NCBI RefSeq assembly: GCF_014269185.2
Contig: NZ_JABWRZ020000001.1
Location: forward strand, 273,001 to 337,000
Reading direction: 5' to 3'
DNA: 64,000 bases
Origin: Pseudomonas oryzicola
GTDB taxonomy: Bacteria; Pseudomonadota; Gammaproteobacteria; Pseudomonadales; Pseudomonadaceae
Made by a program: the position numbers and the translations under genes. Under the pieces are notes generated by a model. It searched no databases. It had not been told where the DNA came from and saw nothing but the letters and a program-made list of their open reading frames with translations. Shown piece after piece: positions 10,834-20,694 of this stretch. The first letter of the stretch is position 1, and every line of letters starts with the position of its first letter.

Positions 10834-11613
10834 TCAGATGGTCAACGTCCAGTCATAGTCGACGATCAGCGGCGCATGCTGGGAGAAGCGCGGCTGACGC
10901 GGCAGGCGGGCATTGCGCACGAAACGGCGCAGGCCCGGGGTGAGGATCTGGTAGTCGAACCGGTAGCCCAGGTTGAGCATTTCGGCCTGCTCGTTGTCCG
11001 GCCACCAGCTGTACTGGTCGCCTTCACGGCTGACTTCGCGCAGGGCGTCGATATAACCCATCTCGCCGGTGATCGCATCCATCCAGGCGCGCTCCGGCGC
11101 CAGGAAACCGGGCGACTGCTGGCTGTCACGCCAGTTCTTGATGTCGAGCTTCTGCTGCGCCACGTAGAACGAGCCGCAGTAGATGTACTCACGACGCTTG
11201 CGCCGCTGCTTGTCCAGGTACTTGGCGAAGTCGTCCATCAACTTGAACTTCTGGTTCAAGTCTTCGTCGCCGTTCATACCCGAAGGCAGCAGCAGGCTGG
11301 CAATACTGACTTTGTCGAAATCTGCTTGCAGGTAACGCCCGTAGCGGTCGGCTGTCTCGAAGCCCAGGCCGGTGATGACTGCCTTGGGCTGCATGCGCGA
11401 ATACAGGGCCACACCACCTTGGGCAGGCACCTCCGCGTCGCAGGCATAAAGGAAATAGCCATCGAGCTGGAAAGCTGGGTCATCGAGTTCAAAGGCCGAG
11501 GCGCGGGTATCCTGAAGGCAGATGACGTCGGCATTCTGGGCTTGCAGCCAGCTGAGCAAACCACGCTCGGCCGCAGCCTGAATGCCATTTACGTTCACAC
11601 TGATGATCCGCAT
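10834..11613 (-). CDS. crc: catabolite repression control protein Crc
   Basis: Crc works with Hfq to block translation of catabolic mRNAs carrying A-rich target motifs, setting the carbon-source hierarchy in Pseudomonas. The 259-residue product has the exonuclease-endonuclease-phosphatase fold. It starts MRIISVNVNGIQAAAERGLL, where MRI is the conserved start, not the upstream in-frame MGPF. Catalytic positions are altered relative to true nucleases: LQDTRAS in place of LQET and QHAPLIVDYD instead of SDHAPV, which agrees with Crc having lost nuclease activity. It is divergent from pyrE, with 80 bases between starts. The polyamine and amino-acid genes in this window are plausible targets. Confidence 0.96.
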   Translation of the reverse strand: MRIISVNVNGIQAAAERGLLSWLQAQNADVICLQDTRASAFELDDPAFQLDGYFLYACDAEVPAQGGVALYSRMQPKAVITGLGFETADRYGRYLQADFDKVSIASLLLPSGMNGDEDLNQKFKLMDDFAKYLDKQRRKRREYIYCGSFYVAQQKLDIKNWRDSQQSPGFLAPERAWMDAITGEMGYIDALREVSREGDQYSWWPDNEQAEMLNLGYRFDYQILTPGLRRFVRNARLPRQPRFSQHAPLIVDYDWTLTI

Positions 11614-11693
11614 AAATGGCCCCAAAAATCTCGTGCGTGTATGATACCCGAGCTCAACCCATTTAGCTAAATCCGTGGTGTCCGGGACTATTC

Positions 11694-12335
11694 ATGCAGC
11701 CGTATCAGCGCGACTTCATCCGTTTTGCCATCGATCGCGGGGTACTGCGTTTCGGTGAATTCACTCTGAAATCGGGGCGTACCAGCCCGTATTTCTTCAA
11801 TGCCGGCCTGTTCAACAGTGGTTCTGCCCTGGCCCAGCTGGGCCGTTGCTATGCGGCGGCCATCGTCGACAGCAAGATCCCGTTCGACGTGCTGTTCGGC
11901 CCGGCCTACAAGGGTATCCCGCTGGCGGCGGCGACTGCCGTGGCCCTGGCCGAGCAGCACCAGCTCGACGTGCCATGGTGCTTCAACCGCAAGGAAGCCA
12001 AGGACCACGGCGAAGGCGGCAGCCTGGTTGGCGCCCCGCTGGCCGGTGAAGTGCTGATCATCGACGACGTGATCACTGCCGGTACGGCCATCCGTGAAGT
12101 CATGCAGATCATCAACGCCCAGCAGGCCAAGGCCGCTGGTGTGCTGATCGCGCTGAACCGCGAAGAGCGTGGCAATGGCGAACTGTCGGCGATCCAGGAA
12201 GTGGAGCGCGACTTCGGCATTCCGGTGGTCAGCATCGTTTCGCTGACCCAGGTGCTGGAGTTCCTCGCCGATGACCCGCAGCTGAAGCAGCATCTGCCGG
12301 CGGTCGAGGCTTACCGGGCGCAGTACGGGATCTGA
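11694..12335 (+). CDS. pyrE: orotate phosphoribosyltransferase
   Basis: PyrE makes orotidine 5'-phosphate from orotate and PRPP in pyrimidine synthesis. The 213-residue product starts [20 protein letters not shown]. The PRPP-binding motif [13 protein letters not shown] is intact, and the flexible loop carries [10 protein letters not shown]. Length and start match the gammaproteobacterial enzyme. A strong terminator follows at 12352. Confidence 0.97.
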   Translation: MQPYQRDFIRFAIDRGVLRFGEFTLKSGRTSPYFFNAGLFNSGSALAQLGRCYAAAIVDSKIPFDVLFGPAYKGIPLAAATAVALAEQHQLDVPWCFNRKEAKDHGEGGSLVGAPLAGEVLIIDDVITAGTAIREVMQIINAQQAKAAGVLIALNREERGNGELSAIQEVERDFGIPVVSIVSLTQVLEFLADDPQLKQHLPAVEAYRAQYGI

Positions 12336-12351
12336 TCCGGGCCTGGAAATG

Positions 12352-12386
12352 AAAAAGGCGACCTTCTTGTGAAGGTCGCCTTTTTT
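12352..12386. terminator. bidirectional intrinsic terminator between pyrE and argB
   Basis: AAAAAGGCGACCTT, a short loop, then AAGGTCGCCTTTTTT. The stem is flanked by an A tract and a T tract, so it should work in both directions for the convergent pyrE and argB genes. Confidence 0.93.
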
Positions 12387-12432
12387 GTTTCTGCTGCACC
12401 GGCGATAGGGCCAGTGCAGGCTAACCAACCAA

Positions 12433-13368
<936 letters not shown>

Positions 13369-14769
13369 TCAGAACGGCAGTTGCAGCTCAGGCTCTACCC
13401 GCAGCAACTGGGTACGGAAAACATCCTTGATACGTTGCAATTCGGCGTCGCTGTCGGCCTCGAAGCGCAGCACCAGCACCGGGGTGGTGTTGGAGGCGCG
13501 AACCAGGCCCCAGCCGTGGGCGTAATCCACCCGCACACCGTCGATGGTGGTCAGGTTGGCTTCGCCCCAGTCGGCGTCGCGTTGCAGTGCATCAATGATG
13601 CTGAATTTACCCTCGTCGGTCACATCAATATTGATTTCCGGCGTGGAAATATCGTTCGGGAAGGCGGCGAACAGGTTTTCGGCGCTTTGCCCGGCCTTGC
13701 TGAGGATCTCCAGCAGGCGCGCGGCGCTGTAGATACCGTCATCGAAACCGTACCAGCGCTCCTTGATGAAGATGTGACCGCTCATCTCGCCAGCCAGCAG
13801 CGAGCCGGACTGCTTCATCTTCTTCTTGATCAGCGAGTGGCCGGTTTTCCACATCAACGCGCGGCCGCCATGCTGTTCGATCAGCGGGGTCAGGCGGCGG
13901 GTGCATTTGACGTCGAAGATGATCTCGGCACCTGGGTTACGCGACAGCACGTCCTGGGCGAACAGCATCAGCAGACGGTCGGGGTAGACGATGCTGCCGG
14001 TGTTGGTCACCACGCCGACACGGTCGCCGTCACCGTCGAAGGCCAGGCCGATGTCGGCACCGGTTTCCTTGACCTTGGCAATCAGGTCCTCGAGGTTTTC
14101 CGGCTTGCCCGGGTCCGGGTGGTGGTTGGGGAAGTTGCCGTCGACCTCGCAGAACAGCGGGATCACTTCGCAGCCCAGGGCTTCGATCAATTGCGGCGCG
14201 ATCACGCCAGCGGCACCATTGCCGCAATCCACCACCACCTTGAGCTTCTTCGCCAGCTTCACGTCATCGACAATCTGCTGGAAGTAGCGGTCAAGGATCT
14301 CGACCTTTTCCACGCGGCCATCGGCGCGGCTCAGGTTGTTGGTTTTCAGGCGTGTCAGCAGGGCCTGGATCTGTTCGTTGGCGAGGGTGTCACCGGCAAT
14401 CACGATCTTGAAACCGTTGTAGTCCGACGGGTTGTGGCTGCCGGTCAGCATCACCCCGGACTTGCCAGCCAGCACGTTGGCCGCGTAGTACAGGGCCGGG
14501 GTGGGCACCAGGCCGACGTCGCTGACGTGGCATCCGGCGTCGACCAGGCCCTTGATCAGCTCTTCGACCAGCATCGGGCCGGACAGACGGCCATCGCGGC
14601 CGACCGAAACCTGCGGCTCGCCCTGGGCAAGGCTCTGTGCACCGATGGCGCGGCCGATCCAGTAGGCGGTTTCGGCGTGAAGGGTCTTGCCGACCACGCC
14701 GCGGATGTCATACGCGCGGAAAATGCTGTCTGGCAGTGCGGCGGGGACCAGGTGGGCCATGTCGTTCAT
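13369..14769 (-). CDS. algC: phosphomannomutase/phosphoglucomutase AlgC
   Basis: AlgC interconverts mannose or glucose 6- and 1-phosphates, feeding alginate, LPS core and other exopolysaccharides. The 466-residue product has the four-domain phosphohexomutase layout: catalytic phosphoserine loop VMLTGSHNPSDYNGFK, metal-binding loop AFDGDGDRVGV, sugar-binding GEMSGHIFIKE and C-terminal phosphate-binding RASNTTPVLVLRFE. Several in-frame ATGs exist. I chose the one giving MNDMAHLVPAALPDS because a GGAG sits 9 bases upstream of it, while the more distal ATG (14784) has only a weak site. Confidence 0.95.
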   Translation of the reverse strand: MNDMAHLVPAALPDSIFRAYDIRGVVGKTLHAETAYWIGRAIGAQSLAQGEPQVSVGRDGRLSGPMLVEELIKGLVDAGCHVSDVGLVPTPALYYAANVLAGKSGVMLTGSHNPSDYNGFKIVIAGDTLANEQIQALLTRLKTNNLSRADGRVEKVEILDRYFQQIVDDVKLAKKLKVVVDCGNGAAGVIAPQLIEALGCEVIPLFCEVDGNFPNHHPDPGKPENLEDLIAKVKETGADIGLAFDGDGDRVGVVTNTGSIVYPDRLLMLFAQDVLSRNPGAEIIFDVKCTRRLTPLIEQHGGRALMWKTGHSLIKKKMKQSGSLLAGEMSGHIFIKERWYGFDDGIYSAARLLEILSKAGQSAENLFAAFPNDISTPEINIDVTDEGKFSIIDALQRDADWGEANLTTIDGVRVDYAHGWGLVRASNTTPVLVLRFEADSDAELQRIKDVFRTQLLRVEPELQLPF

Positions 14770-14880
14770 CTCTGGAAGCTCCATTAGTCAAAGGCTTTCT
14801 GGGCAGGCGCAAACTGAACGCTTGGACGGTGGTTTCGCCAGAGAGTTCGCCATCCTTGGCCTGAACGGTCATTTCTCGGC

Positions 14881-15336
14881 TCAGTGGCTGCCGGAATGGC
14901 CGAAGCCGCCAGCGCCGCGCTGGCTTTCATCGAACGCTTCGACGATGTCGAAATGGGCCTGTACCACCGGTACCAGCACCAGCTGGGCAATGCGCTCGCC
15001 AACGGCGATGGTGAACGGTGTGTTGCCGCGGTTCCAGCACGACACCATCAACTCGCCCTGGTAGTCCGAGTCGATCAGCCCGACCAGGTTGCCAAGCACG
15101 ATGCCGTGCTTATGGCCCAGGCCCGAGCGCGGCAAGATCACCGCCGCCAGGCCAGGGTCGCCGATGTAGATCGACAGGCCGGTGGGGATCAGCAGGGTCT
15201 GGCCTGGCTCGAGGACGGTGTCTTCCTTGAGCAGGGCGCGCAGGTCCAGGCCGGCGGAGCCGGGGGTGGCGTACTGCGGCAGGGGGAATTCGGTGCCCAG
15301 GCGTGGGTCGAGGATCTTGGCTTGAAGAGCGTGCAT
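14881..15336 (-). CDS. dut: deoxyuridine 5'-triphosphate nucleotidohydrolase
   Basis: Dut hydrolyses dUTP to dUMP and so keeps uracil out of DNA. The 151-residue trimeric-type enzyme shows all five motifs: [45 protein letters not shown] and the C-terminal glycine-rich [12 protein letters not shown]. It lies 5 bases downstream of coaBC, so the two form an operon, as in many proteobacteria. Confidence 0.97.
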   Translation of the reverse strand: MHALQAKILDPRLGTEFPLPQYATPGSAGLDLRALLKEDTVLEPGQTLLIPTGLSIYIGDPGLAAVILPRSGLGHKHGIVLGNLVGLIDSDYQGELMVSCWNRGNTPFTIAVGERIAQLVLVPVVQAHFDIVEAFDESQRGAGGFGHSGSH

Positions 15337-15341
15337 GTAAC

Positions 15342-16553
15342 TTATTGAACCTGATTGAGTCGTTCGGCGATGAAGGCGACCAGTTGCCGGGCAATCTTGC
15401 CCTTGCTGGTCTGCGCGAAGAGGGTCTGGTGCTGCTGGCGGTCGATCACGGTCAAGGCGTTCTCCTCGCTGTTGAAGCCGATGCTGGGGTTGGCCACATC
15501 ATTGGCGACGATCAGGTCGAGGTTCTTGTCCTTGAGCTTGCGCGTGGCGTAATCGAGCAAGTGCTCGGTCTCGGCGGCGAAACCGACGCTGAACGGGCGG
15601 TCGGTGCGGCCAGCGATGGTGGCAAGGATATCGGGATTGCGCACCATCTGCAGCAGCATGCCGTCGCCGGTCGTAGGATCTTTCTTCAATTTTTGCGTGG
15701 CAACGACTTCCGGGCGGTAGTCCGCAACTGCCGCAGAGGCGATGAACAGGTCGCACGGCATGGCCGCTTCACAGGCCGCGAGCATGTCCCGCGCGCTGAC
15801 CACGTCGATACGGCTGACCCGGTCGGGGGTCGGCAGGTGCACCGGGCCAGTGACGAGGGTGACCCGAGCCCCGGCTTCGGCGGCCGCTTCAGCCAAGGCG
15901 AAGCCCATCTTGCCGGAGCTATGATTGGTGATGTAGCGCACCGGGTCGATGTTTTCCTGGGTCGGGCCGGCAGTGATCAGCACGTGCTTGCCGGTCAGGG
16001 CCTGGCGCTTGAAGCTTTCCGCGGCACACCAGGCCAGGTCGGTGGCTTCGAGCATGCGGCCCAGGCCGACGTCGCCACAGGCTTGGCTGCCGGACGCTGG
16101 GCCGAACACCTGGATGCCCCGGCTCTTGAGCAGTTCGAGGTTGGCCTGGGTGGCCGGGTCGCGCCACATGGCCTGGTTCATGGCCGGGGCCACGGCGACA
16201 GTGGCATCGGTAGCCAGTACCAAGGTGGTCAGCAGGTCGTCTGCCATGCCCTGGGCCATGCGCGCCATGAGATCGGCGGTGGCCGGGGCGATCAGCACCA
16301 GGTCGGCCCACTTGGCCAGTTCGATATGGCCCATGGCCGCTTCGGCAGCAGGGTCCAGCAGGTCCATGTGCACCGGGTGGCCCGACAGTGCCTGCAGGGT
16401 CAGCGGGGTGATGAACTCTGCACCACCACGGGTCATGACGACGCGCACCTGCGCGCCGTGCTCCAGGAGTCGGCGAATCAGTTCGGCGCTTTTGTAGGCG
16501 GCAATGCCGCCACCCACGCCGAGAACGATGCGCTTGCGATACAGCCGCTGCAT
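15342..16553 (-). CDS. coaBC: bifunctional phosphopantothenoylcysteine decarboxylase/phosphopantothenate-cysteine ligase
   Basis: This enzyme performs two consecutive steps of coenzyme A synthesis. The 403-residue protein has an N-terminal flavin-dependent decarboxylase (CoaC, about 1-190) with [18 protein letters not shown], the APAMNQAMW motif and the catalytic cysteine region [16 protein letters not shown]-terminal CoaB ligase follows with [20 protein letters not shown] and KLKKDP. The ATG giving [12 protein letters not shown] was chosen over one 90 bases upstream, which lacks family similarity. It is divergent from radC. Confidence 0.96.
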   Translation of the reverse strand: MQRLYRKRIVLGVGGGIAAYKSAELIRRLLEHGAQVRVVMTRGGAEFITPLTLQALSGHPVHMDLLDPAAEAAMGHIELAKWADLVLIAPATADLMARMAQGMADDLLTTLVLATDATVAVAPAMNQAMWRDPATQANLELLKSRGIQVFGPASGSQACGDVGLGRMLEATDLAWCAAESFKRQALTGKHVLITAGPTQENIDPVRYITNHSSGKMGFALAEAAAEAGARVTLVTGPVHLPTPDRVSRIDVVSARDMLAACEAAMPCDLFIASAAVADYRPEVVATQKLKKDPTTGDGMLLQMVRNPDILATIAGRTDRPFSVGFAAETEHLLDYATRKLKDKNLDLIVANDVANPSIGFNSEENALTVIDRQQHQTLFAQTSKGKIARQLVAFIAERLNQVQ

Positions 16554-16681
16554 AGGCTTGCCTTTTTCCAGTGAGAGCGGGCGACGACGTTTGGGAATGC
16601 CTGCGGCAGAACGTCGCATGTACGAGGCGAAATAGATTAACACAGGGCCGAAATCGGCCGCAGCAAGGGCAGAGGGGCGGG

Positions 16682-17362
16682 ATGAATATCAGGGAGTGGC
16701 CGGCTGAAGAGCGGCCGAGGGAGAAGTTGCTGCAGCGTGGGGCCGGAAGCCTGACGGACGCGGAATTGCTGGCTGTATTTCTCGGCTCAGGTGTGCGTGG
16801 GCGCAATGTCGTGGAGCTGGCGCGAGGTCTGCTCGTGAAGTTCGGGGGGTTGCGCCAGTTGCTGGAGGCCGACCGTGAGGCTTTCGTCGGCGAGCTTGGG
16901 TTGGGCCCGGTGAGGTACAGCCAGTTGCAGGCGCTGCTGGAGATCGGGCGCAGGCACCTTGCAACTTCGATTGAGCGTGAATCCGCGATGGACAGCCCGG
17001 CAACGGTGAGGCGCTATTTGAAAGCGATGCTGCGACATGAAGTCAGCGAGGTGTTCGGATGCCTCTTTCTCGATACCAAGCACAGGCCGTTGGCGTTTGA
17101 GATCCTCTTCCGAGGCACGATAGATCGGGCCAGCGTCTACCCGCGGGAAGTGGTGCGGCGGGCATTGCTGCATAACGCAGCGGCCTTGATCCTGTGCCAC
17201 AACCACCCCTCGGGCAACAGTGAGCCCAGCCAGGACGATGTGCATTTGACCCTGTCGTTGAAGCGGGGGCTGGCGTTGATCGATGTGCGGGTGCTGGATC
17301 ACATCATCATCGGTGATGGGGAGCCGCTGTCGATGGTCGAGCATGGGTGGATTGTGGCTTAG
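16682..17362 (+). CDS. radC: RadC/JAB-domain protein
   Basis: The product has 226 residues: an N-terminal helix-hairpin-helix region (about 1-85; [18 protein letters not shown]) and a C-terminal JAB/MPN metal-binding domain ([18 protein letters not shown]). The JAB histidines and the serine/aspartate are intact. Despite its name, a direct role of RadC in DNA repair has been questioned, and its biochemical function is unsettled. The start [17 protein letters not shown] is the conserved one; upstream in-frame codons lie in the coaBC promoter region. Confidence 0.93.
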   Translation: MNIREWPAEERPREKLLQRGAGSLTDAELLAVFLGSGVRGRNVVELARGLLVKFGGLRQLLEADREAFVGELGLGPVRYSQLQALLEIGRRHLATSIERESAMDSPATVRRYLKAMLRHEVSEVFGCLFLDTKHRPLAFEILFRGTIDRASVYPREVVRRALLHNAAALILCHNHPSGNSEPSQDDVHLTLSLKRGLALIDVRVLDHIIIGDGEPLSMVEHGWIVA

Positions 17363-17388
17363 GCATTTGTGCTGCCTGGCCCGGTCCT

Positions 17389-17409
17389 TTCGCGGGCTCG
17401 CCCGCGAAG
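17389..17409. repeat. REP-like hairpin between radC and the peptide-binding gene
   Basis: TTCGCGGGCTCGCCCGCGAA is a near-perfect short palindrome related to the REP core. It lies between two convergent genes and may also slow or end transcription. Confidence 0.65.
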
Positions 17410-17423
17410 AGGCCGGTGCAGGC

Positions 17424-19013
17424 TTACTTGTTCACAGACACCTTGCTGAAATCCAACCGCCCGAACGGGCTCACCTGGTACCCCTCGACGTCCCGGCGCA
17501 GCAGGGTAGCCGCCGTCGGGTGCGCCAATGGCAGCCACAGCGCCTGTTGCTGGATCAACGTTTGCGCCTGCTGGTACAGCCGGCTGCGCACGCTCTGGTC
17601 GTTGGTGGTACGTCCGGCGCTGATCAGTTGGTCCAGGCGGCTGTCGCAGAAGCGTGCGAAGTTGGTCCCCGACTGCACCGCCGCGCAGGAAAACTGCGGG
17701 CTGAGGAAGTTGTCCGGGTCGCCGTTGTCGCCTGCCCAGCCCATGAACAGCAAATCATGCTCGCCGGCCTTGGCGCGGCGGATCAGCTCGCCCCATTCGA
17801 TCACGCGGATTTCTGCCTTGATGCCAACCTTGGCCAGGTCTGCCTGCAGCATCTGCGCGCCCAGGCTGGGGTTTGGGTTGAGCAGGCTGCCCGACGGGCG
17901 GGTCCAGATGGTGGTGCTGAAGCCTTCGGCCAGGCCGGCCTTGTTCAGCAGCGCCTTGGCTTTCTTCAGGTCCAGCGCATAGCCGGGCAGGTCCTTGGCG
18001 TAGCTCCAGGTGTTGGGCGGGTAGGGCCCATTGGCGGCCACTGCGGAATCCTCGAACACCGCCTTCAGGTAGGCCTGCTTGTCGAAGGCCAGATTGATGG
18101 CCTGGCGTACCTCCGGCTTGTCCAGCGGCGGGTGCTGGCTGTTGATGGCGACGAAGGCCGTCATGAAGGCCGGGGTGGTGGCCACCTTGAGGTTGCCATC
18201 CTTGCCTGCTTCGGCAATGTCCAGTGGCTTGGGCGACAAGGCCACCTGGCACTCACCGCGCTTGAGCTTCTGCAGGCGCACATTGGCGTCGGTGGTGATG
18301 GCGAAGATCAGCGGGTCGACCGCCGGCTTGCCGGCAAAATAGTCCGGGTTGGCGCGGTAGCGCACCATGGCGTCCTTCTGGAAGCGCTGGAACACGAACG
18401 GCCCGGTGCCGATCGGCTGACTGTTGAGCTTCTCCGGTGTGCCGGCCTTGAGCAGCTTGTCGGCATATTCGGCGGAATAGATCGAGGCAAAGCCCATGCT
18501 CAAGGTGGCCAGGAACGTGGCGTCCGGGTGGTTGAGGGTGAAGCGCACGGTATTGGGCGCCGGCGCCTCGAGCGCCTTGATCAGGCTGCCCAGCTGCAGC
18601 GACTGGGCATGCGGGTAACCGCCCGGTGCGGTCTTGTGCCAGGCATGGGCGGGGTAGAGCATGCGCTGGAAGCTGAACAGCACGTCATCGGCATTCAGTC
18701 CGCGGCTGGGCTTGAAGTAGGTGGTGGTGTGGAATTTCACATCATCGCGCAGGGTGAAGTCATAAACCAGGCCGTCGGCCGATACCGTCCAGCTGGCCGC
18801 CAGGCTCGGCACCACCTTGCCTTGCAGCGCATCGAACTCCACCAGCCGGTTCATCAGCACGTCGGCGGTGGCGTTGGTGGTGGTCAGCGAGTTGTACTGC
18901 ACCACGTCGAAGCCTTCGGGGCTGGCCTCGCTGCAGACACTCAGCGGGGCAGCCTGGGCGGCGCCAGCGGCAAACAGGGAGGTGAACAATAAGGAAAGGG
19001 CGGCGGCACGCAT
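17424..19013 (-). CDS. orphan ABC-transporter peptide-binding protein (SBP family 5, DppA-like)
   Basis: The 529-residue periplasmic protein has a signal peptide (residues 1 to about 21, cleavage after AAQA), then CSEASPEGFDVVQYNS and the family-5 pattern ending with an aromatic substrate pocket (MGWAGDNGDPDNFLSPQF). Such proteins capture di- or oligopeptides, or sometimes heme, for an ABC importer. No permease or ATPase gene is nearby, so it must use components encoded elsewhere. AAGGAG precedes the ATG. The gene runs convergent to radC and divergent from rpmB. Confidence 0.92.
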   Translation of the reverse strand: MRAAALSLLFTSLFAAGAAQAAPLSVCSEASPEGFDVVQYNSLTTTNATADVLMNRLVEFDALQGKVVPSLAASWTVSADGLVYDFTLRDDVKFHTTTYFKPSRGLNADDVLFSFQRMLYPAHAWHKTAPGGYPHAQSLQLGSLIKALEAPAPNTVRFTLNHPDATFLATLSMGFASIYSAEYADKLLKAGTPEKLNSQPIGTGPFVFQRFQKDAMVRYRANPDYFAGKPAVDPLIFAITTDANVRLQKLKRGECQVALSPKPLDIAEAGKDGNLKVATTPAFMTAFVAINSQHPPLDKPEVRQAINLAFDKQAYLKAVFEDSAVAANGPYPPNTWSYAKDLPGYALDLKKAKALLNKAGLAEGFSTTIWTRPSGSLLNPNPSLGAQMLQADLAKVGIKAEIRVIEWGELIRRAKAGEHDLLFMGWAGDNGDPDNFLSPQFSCAAVQSGTNFARFCDSRLDQLISAGRTTNDQSVRSRLYQQAQTLIQQQALWLPLAHPTAATLLRRDVEGYQVSPFGRLDFSKVSVNK

Positions 19014-19374
19014 GGTGACTCCTTGGCTGTCAGTGGCCCATCTGCCAGTGCAGTCTGGAAAAGGCCTACCCTAGTGCGCCCGTGGGGAAATGACCACACC
19101 CTTTTTTACAAAACCGGCGACGAGCGGTCGACGGCTGGCGGGGCCTGCCGCTATGCTGGCCCGGCGCGCTTGGCCGGCGCCGGAAATGTATCTTCTGTTG
19201 TTGTGGCCAAGTCTTTCTGGTATAAAGCAGCGCTCTTTTCTAGGGGCTCGGCCTGTCGCGTCAGCGTATCCGGTCGGTAAGACCTCCAGAATCACGGCGC
19301 CCAGGCGCCAAAGACTGAGAGATTAAGCGGCCAACCCATGCCGGGTTGGGCATGTGGTTTTAGAGGGCTGAGTC
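19014..19374. other. intergenic region between peptide-binding gene and rpmB
   Basis: This 361-base stretch contains no convincing gene. It holds the divergent upstream regions of the peptide-binding gene and of rpmBG. The rpmB half has a strong promoter (19198-19226) and a leader of about 140 bases with several small GC hairpins (for example GGCGCCCAGGCGCC near 19300 and CCAACCCATGCCGGGTTGGG near 19330). Confidence 0.6.
19198..19226 (+). promoter_or_regulatory. sigma-70 promoter for rpmB-rpmG
   Basis: A -35 box TTGTTG (19198-19203) is followed after 17 bases by an extended -10 TGGTATAAA (TATAAA at 19221-19226). Transcription would begin near 19233, leaving a leader of about 140 bases before rpmB. 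Confidence 0.75.
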
Positions 19375-19611
19375 ATGTCGAGAGTCTGTCAAGTTACTGG
19401 TAAGGGTCCAGTAACCGGGAACAACATTTCCCACGCAAACAACAAAACCCGTCGTCGTTTCCTGCCGAACCTGCAGCACCACCGTTTCTGGGTTGAATCC
19501 GAGAAGCGTTTCGTGCGTCTGCGCGTATCCGCCAAAGGCATGCGCGTCATTGACAAGCGTGGTATCGACGTAGTGCTGGCCGAGCTGCGCGCTCGCGGCG
19601 AAAAGTTCTAA
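19375..19611 (+). CDS. rpmB: 50S ribosomal protein L28
   Basis: The 78-residue product starts [20 protein letters not shown] and ends with RARGEKF. The basic stretch [19 protein letters not shown] is characteristic of L28. It lies 10 bases upstream of rpmG, the usual pair. Confidence 0.98.
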   Translation: MSRVCQVTGKGPVTGNNISHANNKTRRRFLPNLQHHRFWVESEKRFVRLRVSAKGMRVIDKRGIDVVLAELRARGEKF

Positions 19612-19621
19612 GGAGAACGTC

Positions 19622-19777
19622 ATGCGTGAATTGATCCGTCTGGTTTCGAGTGCTGGCACTGGCCACTTCTACACCACCGACAAGAACAAGCGCACCACTC
19701 CGGACAAAATCGAGATCAAGAAATACGATCCGGTTGTTCGCAAGCACGTGGTGTACAAGGAAGCCAAGATCAAGTAA
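19622..19777 (+). CDS. rpmG: 50S ribosomal protein L33
   Basis: A 51-residue protein starting [20 protein letters not shown] and ending YKEAKIK, a complete L33. It lacks the CxxC zinc motif, so it is the zinc-independent form. An AAGGAG site sits between the rpmB stop and the ATG. A strong terminator follows 15 bases downstream. Confidence 0.98.
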   Translation: MRELIRLVSSAGTGHFYTTDKNKRTTPDKIEIKKYDPVVRKHVVYKEAKIK

Positions 19778-19792
19778 TTGATCGGCGACCTG

Positions 19793-19829
19793 AAAAAACC
19801 CGCATCCGAAAGGACGCGGGTTTTTTTTT
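19793..19829 (+). terminator. intrinsic terminator of rpmB-rpmG
   Basis: An AAAAAACCCGC stem with a short loop pairs with GCGGGTTTTTT and ends in a run of nine T. The flanking A tract means it could also act on the convergent small gene. Confidence 0.95.
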
Positions 19830-19842
19830 GCCTGCAGCGGGA

Positions 19843-20046
19843 TCAGTTGAAGTCGAAGCCCTGGATCAGCAGGTCGGCACCGGCCTTGATCTGGATGCGC
19901 TCGGCGTCGTACTCGTGGGTGCACATTTCGTTGGGGCCGACCACCCGGGTGCGGCCGGTGAGGGCGCAGATGGTGTCCTTCAGCGCTGGCGCATAAGGGG
20001 TGCCGACCAGATGGGCGAGGGTTTTCAGTACTTCTCCGTTGGTCAT
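19843..20046 (-). CDS. small I78-type peptidase-inhibitor-like protein
   Basis: The 67-residue protein starts MTNGEVLKTLAHLVGTPYAP. Its second half, TRVVGPNEMCTHEYDAERI followed by QIKAG, resembles the core of I78 inhibitors (RVxxPGxxxTxDYxxxRxN), which block serine proteases. Unlike most I78 proteins it has no signal peptide or lipobox, so it should stay in the cytosol unless exported otherwise. The ATG follows AGGAAG; the longer frame to 20103 lacks a better site. Family assignment rests on motif resemblance only. Confidence 0.65.
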   Translation of the reverse strand: MTNGEVLKTLAHLVGTPYAPALKDTICALTGRTRVVGPNEMCTHEYDAERIQIKAGADLLIQGFDFN

Positions 20047-20135
20047 GGTGATCTTCCTGTTGAAGTTGGATGGCCCGAAATGGGCAAGGCCATCCTCACG
20101 CATGCCTGCAGGCTGCCTGCGCTACATGGTTACCT

Positions 20136-20501
20136 CTATAGCGGCTTCTGTTCGAACATCACATAGATCTTGCGGCATGGCTCCAGTACTTCCCAGGTGC
20201 CCTTGAAGCCGGCCGGGATGACAAACCGATCACCGGTACGCAGGGTTTTCGCCCCGCCGTCCTGGTCGCGCAGTACCGAAACGCCCTGGACGATCTCGCA
20301 GTATTCGTGCTCGGTGTAGTTCACCGTCCACTGGCCCACCTCACCTTCCCACACGCCCGCGGCAAACTGTCCGCATGGGCTGGAGTAATGGTTGTAAACC
20401 ACCTGGTCGGGCTCGCCCTTGAGGATTTTTTCCGCCGCCGGGCGGTAGCGTTCGGCCTCGGTGATAGCCTGTGCGAAGTCGATGATGCTGTTGATGCTCA
20501 T
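20136..20501 (-). CDS. cupin-domain protein (Cupin_3/DUF861, EutQ-like)
   Basis: The 121-residue product starts MSINSIIDFAQAITEAERYR. It has one small beta-barrel cupin: GQWTVNYTEHEYCEIVQGVS forms the first motif and GDRFVIPAGFKGTWEV the second. Relatives include cupins found beside amine and amino-acid catabolism genes; no reaction is established. It is divergent from the KauB-like dehydrogenase gene, with 193 bases between them, so a shared operator is likely and a role in the same pathway is a reasonable guess. Confidence 0.8.
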   Translation of the reverse strand: MSINSIIDFAQAITEAERYRPAAEKILKGEPDQVVYNHYSSPCGQFAAGVWEGEVGQWTVNYTEHEYCEIVQGVSVLRDQDGGAKTLRTGDRFVIPAGFKGTWEVLEPCRKIYVMFEQKPL

Positions 20502-20560
20502 GTGCGGCTCCTGTTTTTGTTTAATAAAATGCACATCAGTAGGCTTTTGAGCCTTATGTG

Positions 20561-20573
20561 TCAAATATATTGA
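20561..20573. promoter_or_regulatory. palindromic AT-rich site in the cupin/dehydrogenase divergent promoter
   Basis: TCAAATATATTGA has matching TCAA/TTGA ends around an AT-rich centre and stands out in a GC-rich genome. Its position between divergent promoters suggests an operator, possibly for the PauR/PuuR-like regulator at 32203. That link is a guess. Confidence 0.4.
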
Positions 20574-20694
20574 TAGTTTACACGGCCTGGTTTAGGGTGT
20601 CGGTAGCCAGAGCCTTTGCCGCCCGGCCCAAATTCTGACAACGCCTGTGAATCCTCAGTGCGGCGTTGCACCTAAACAAGAGGAGGAGTTTCGT

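Noticed and set aside
19360..19659. Open frame antisense to rpmB
   Set aside because: It overlaps the whole L28 gene on the other strand and has no homology.
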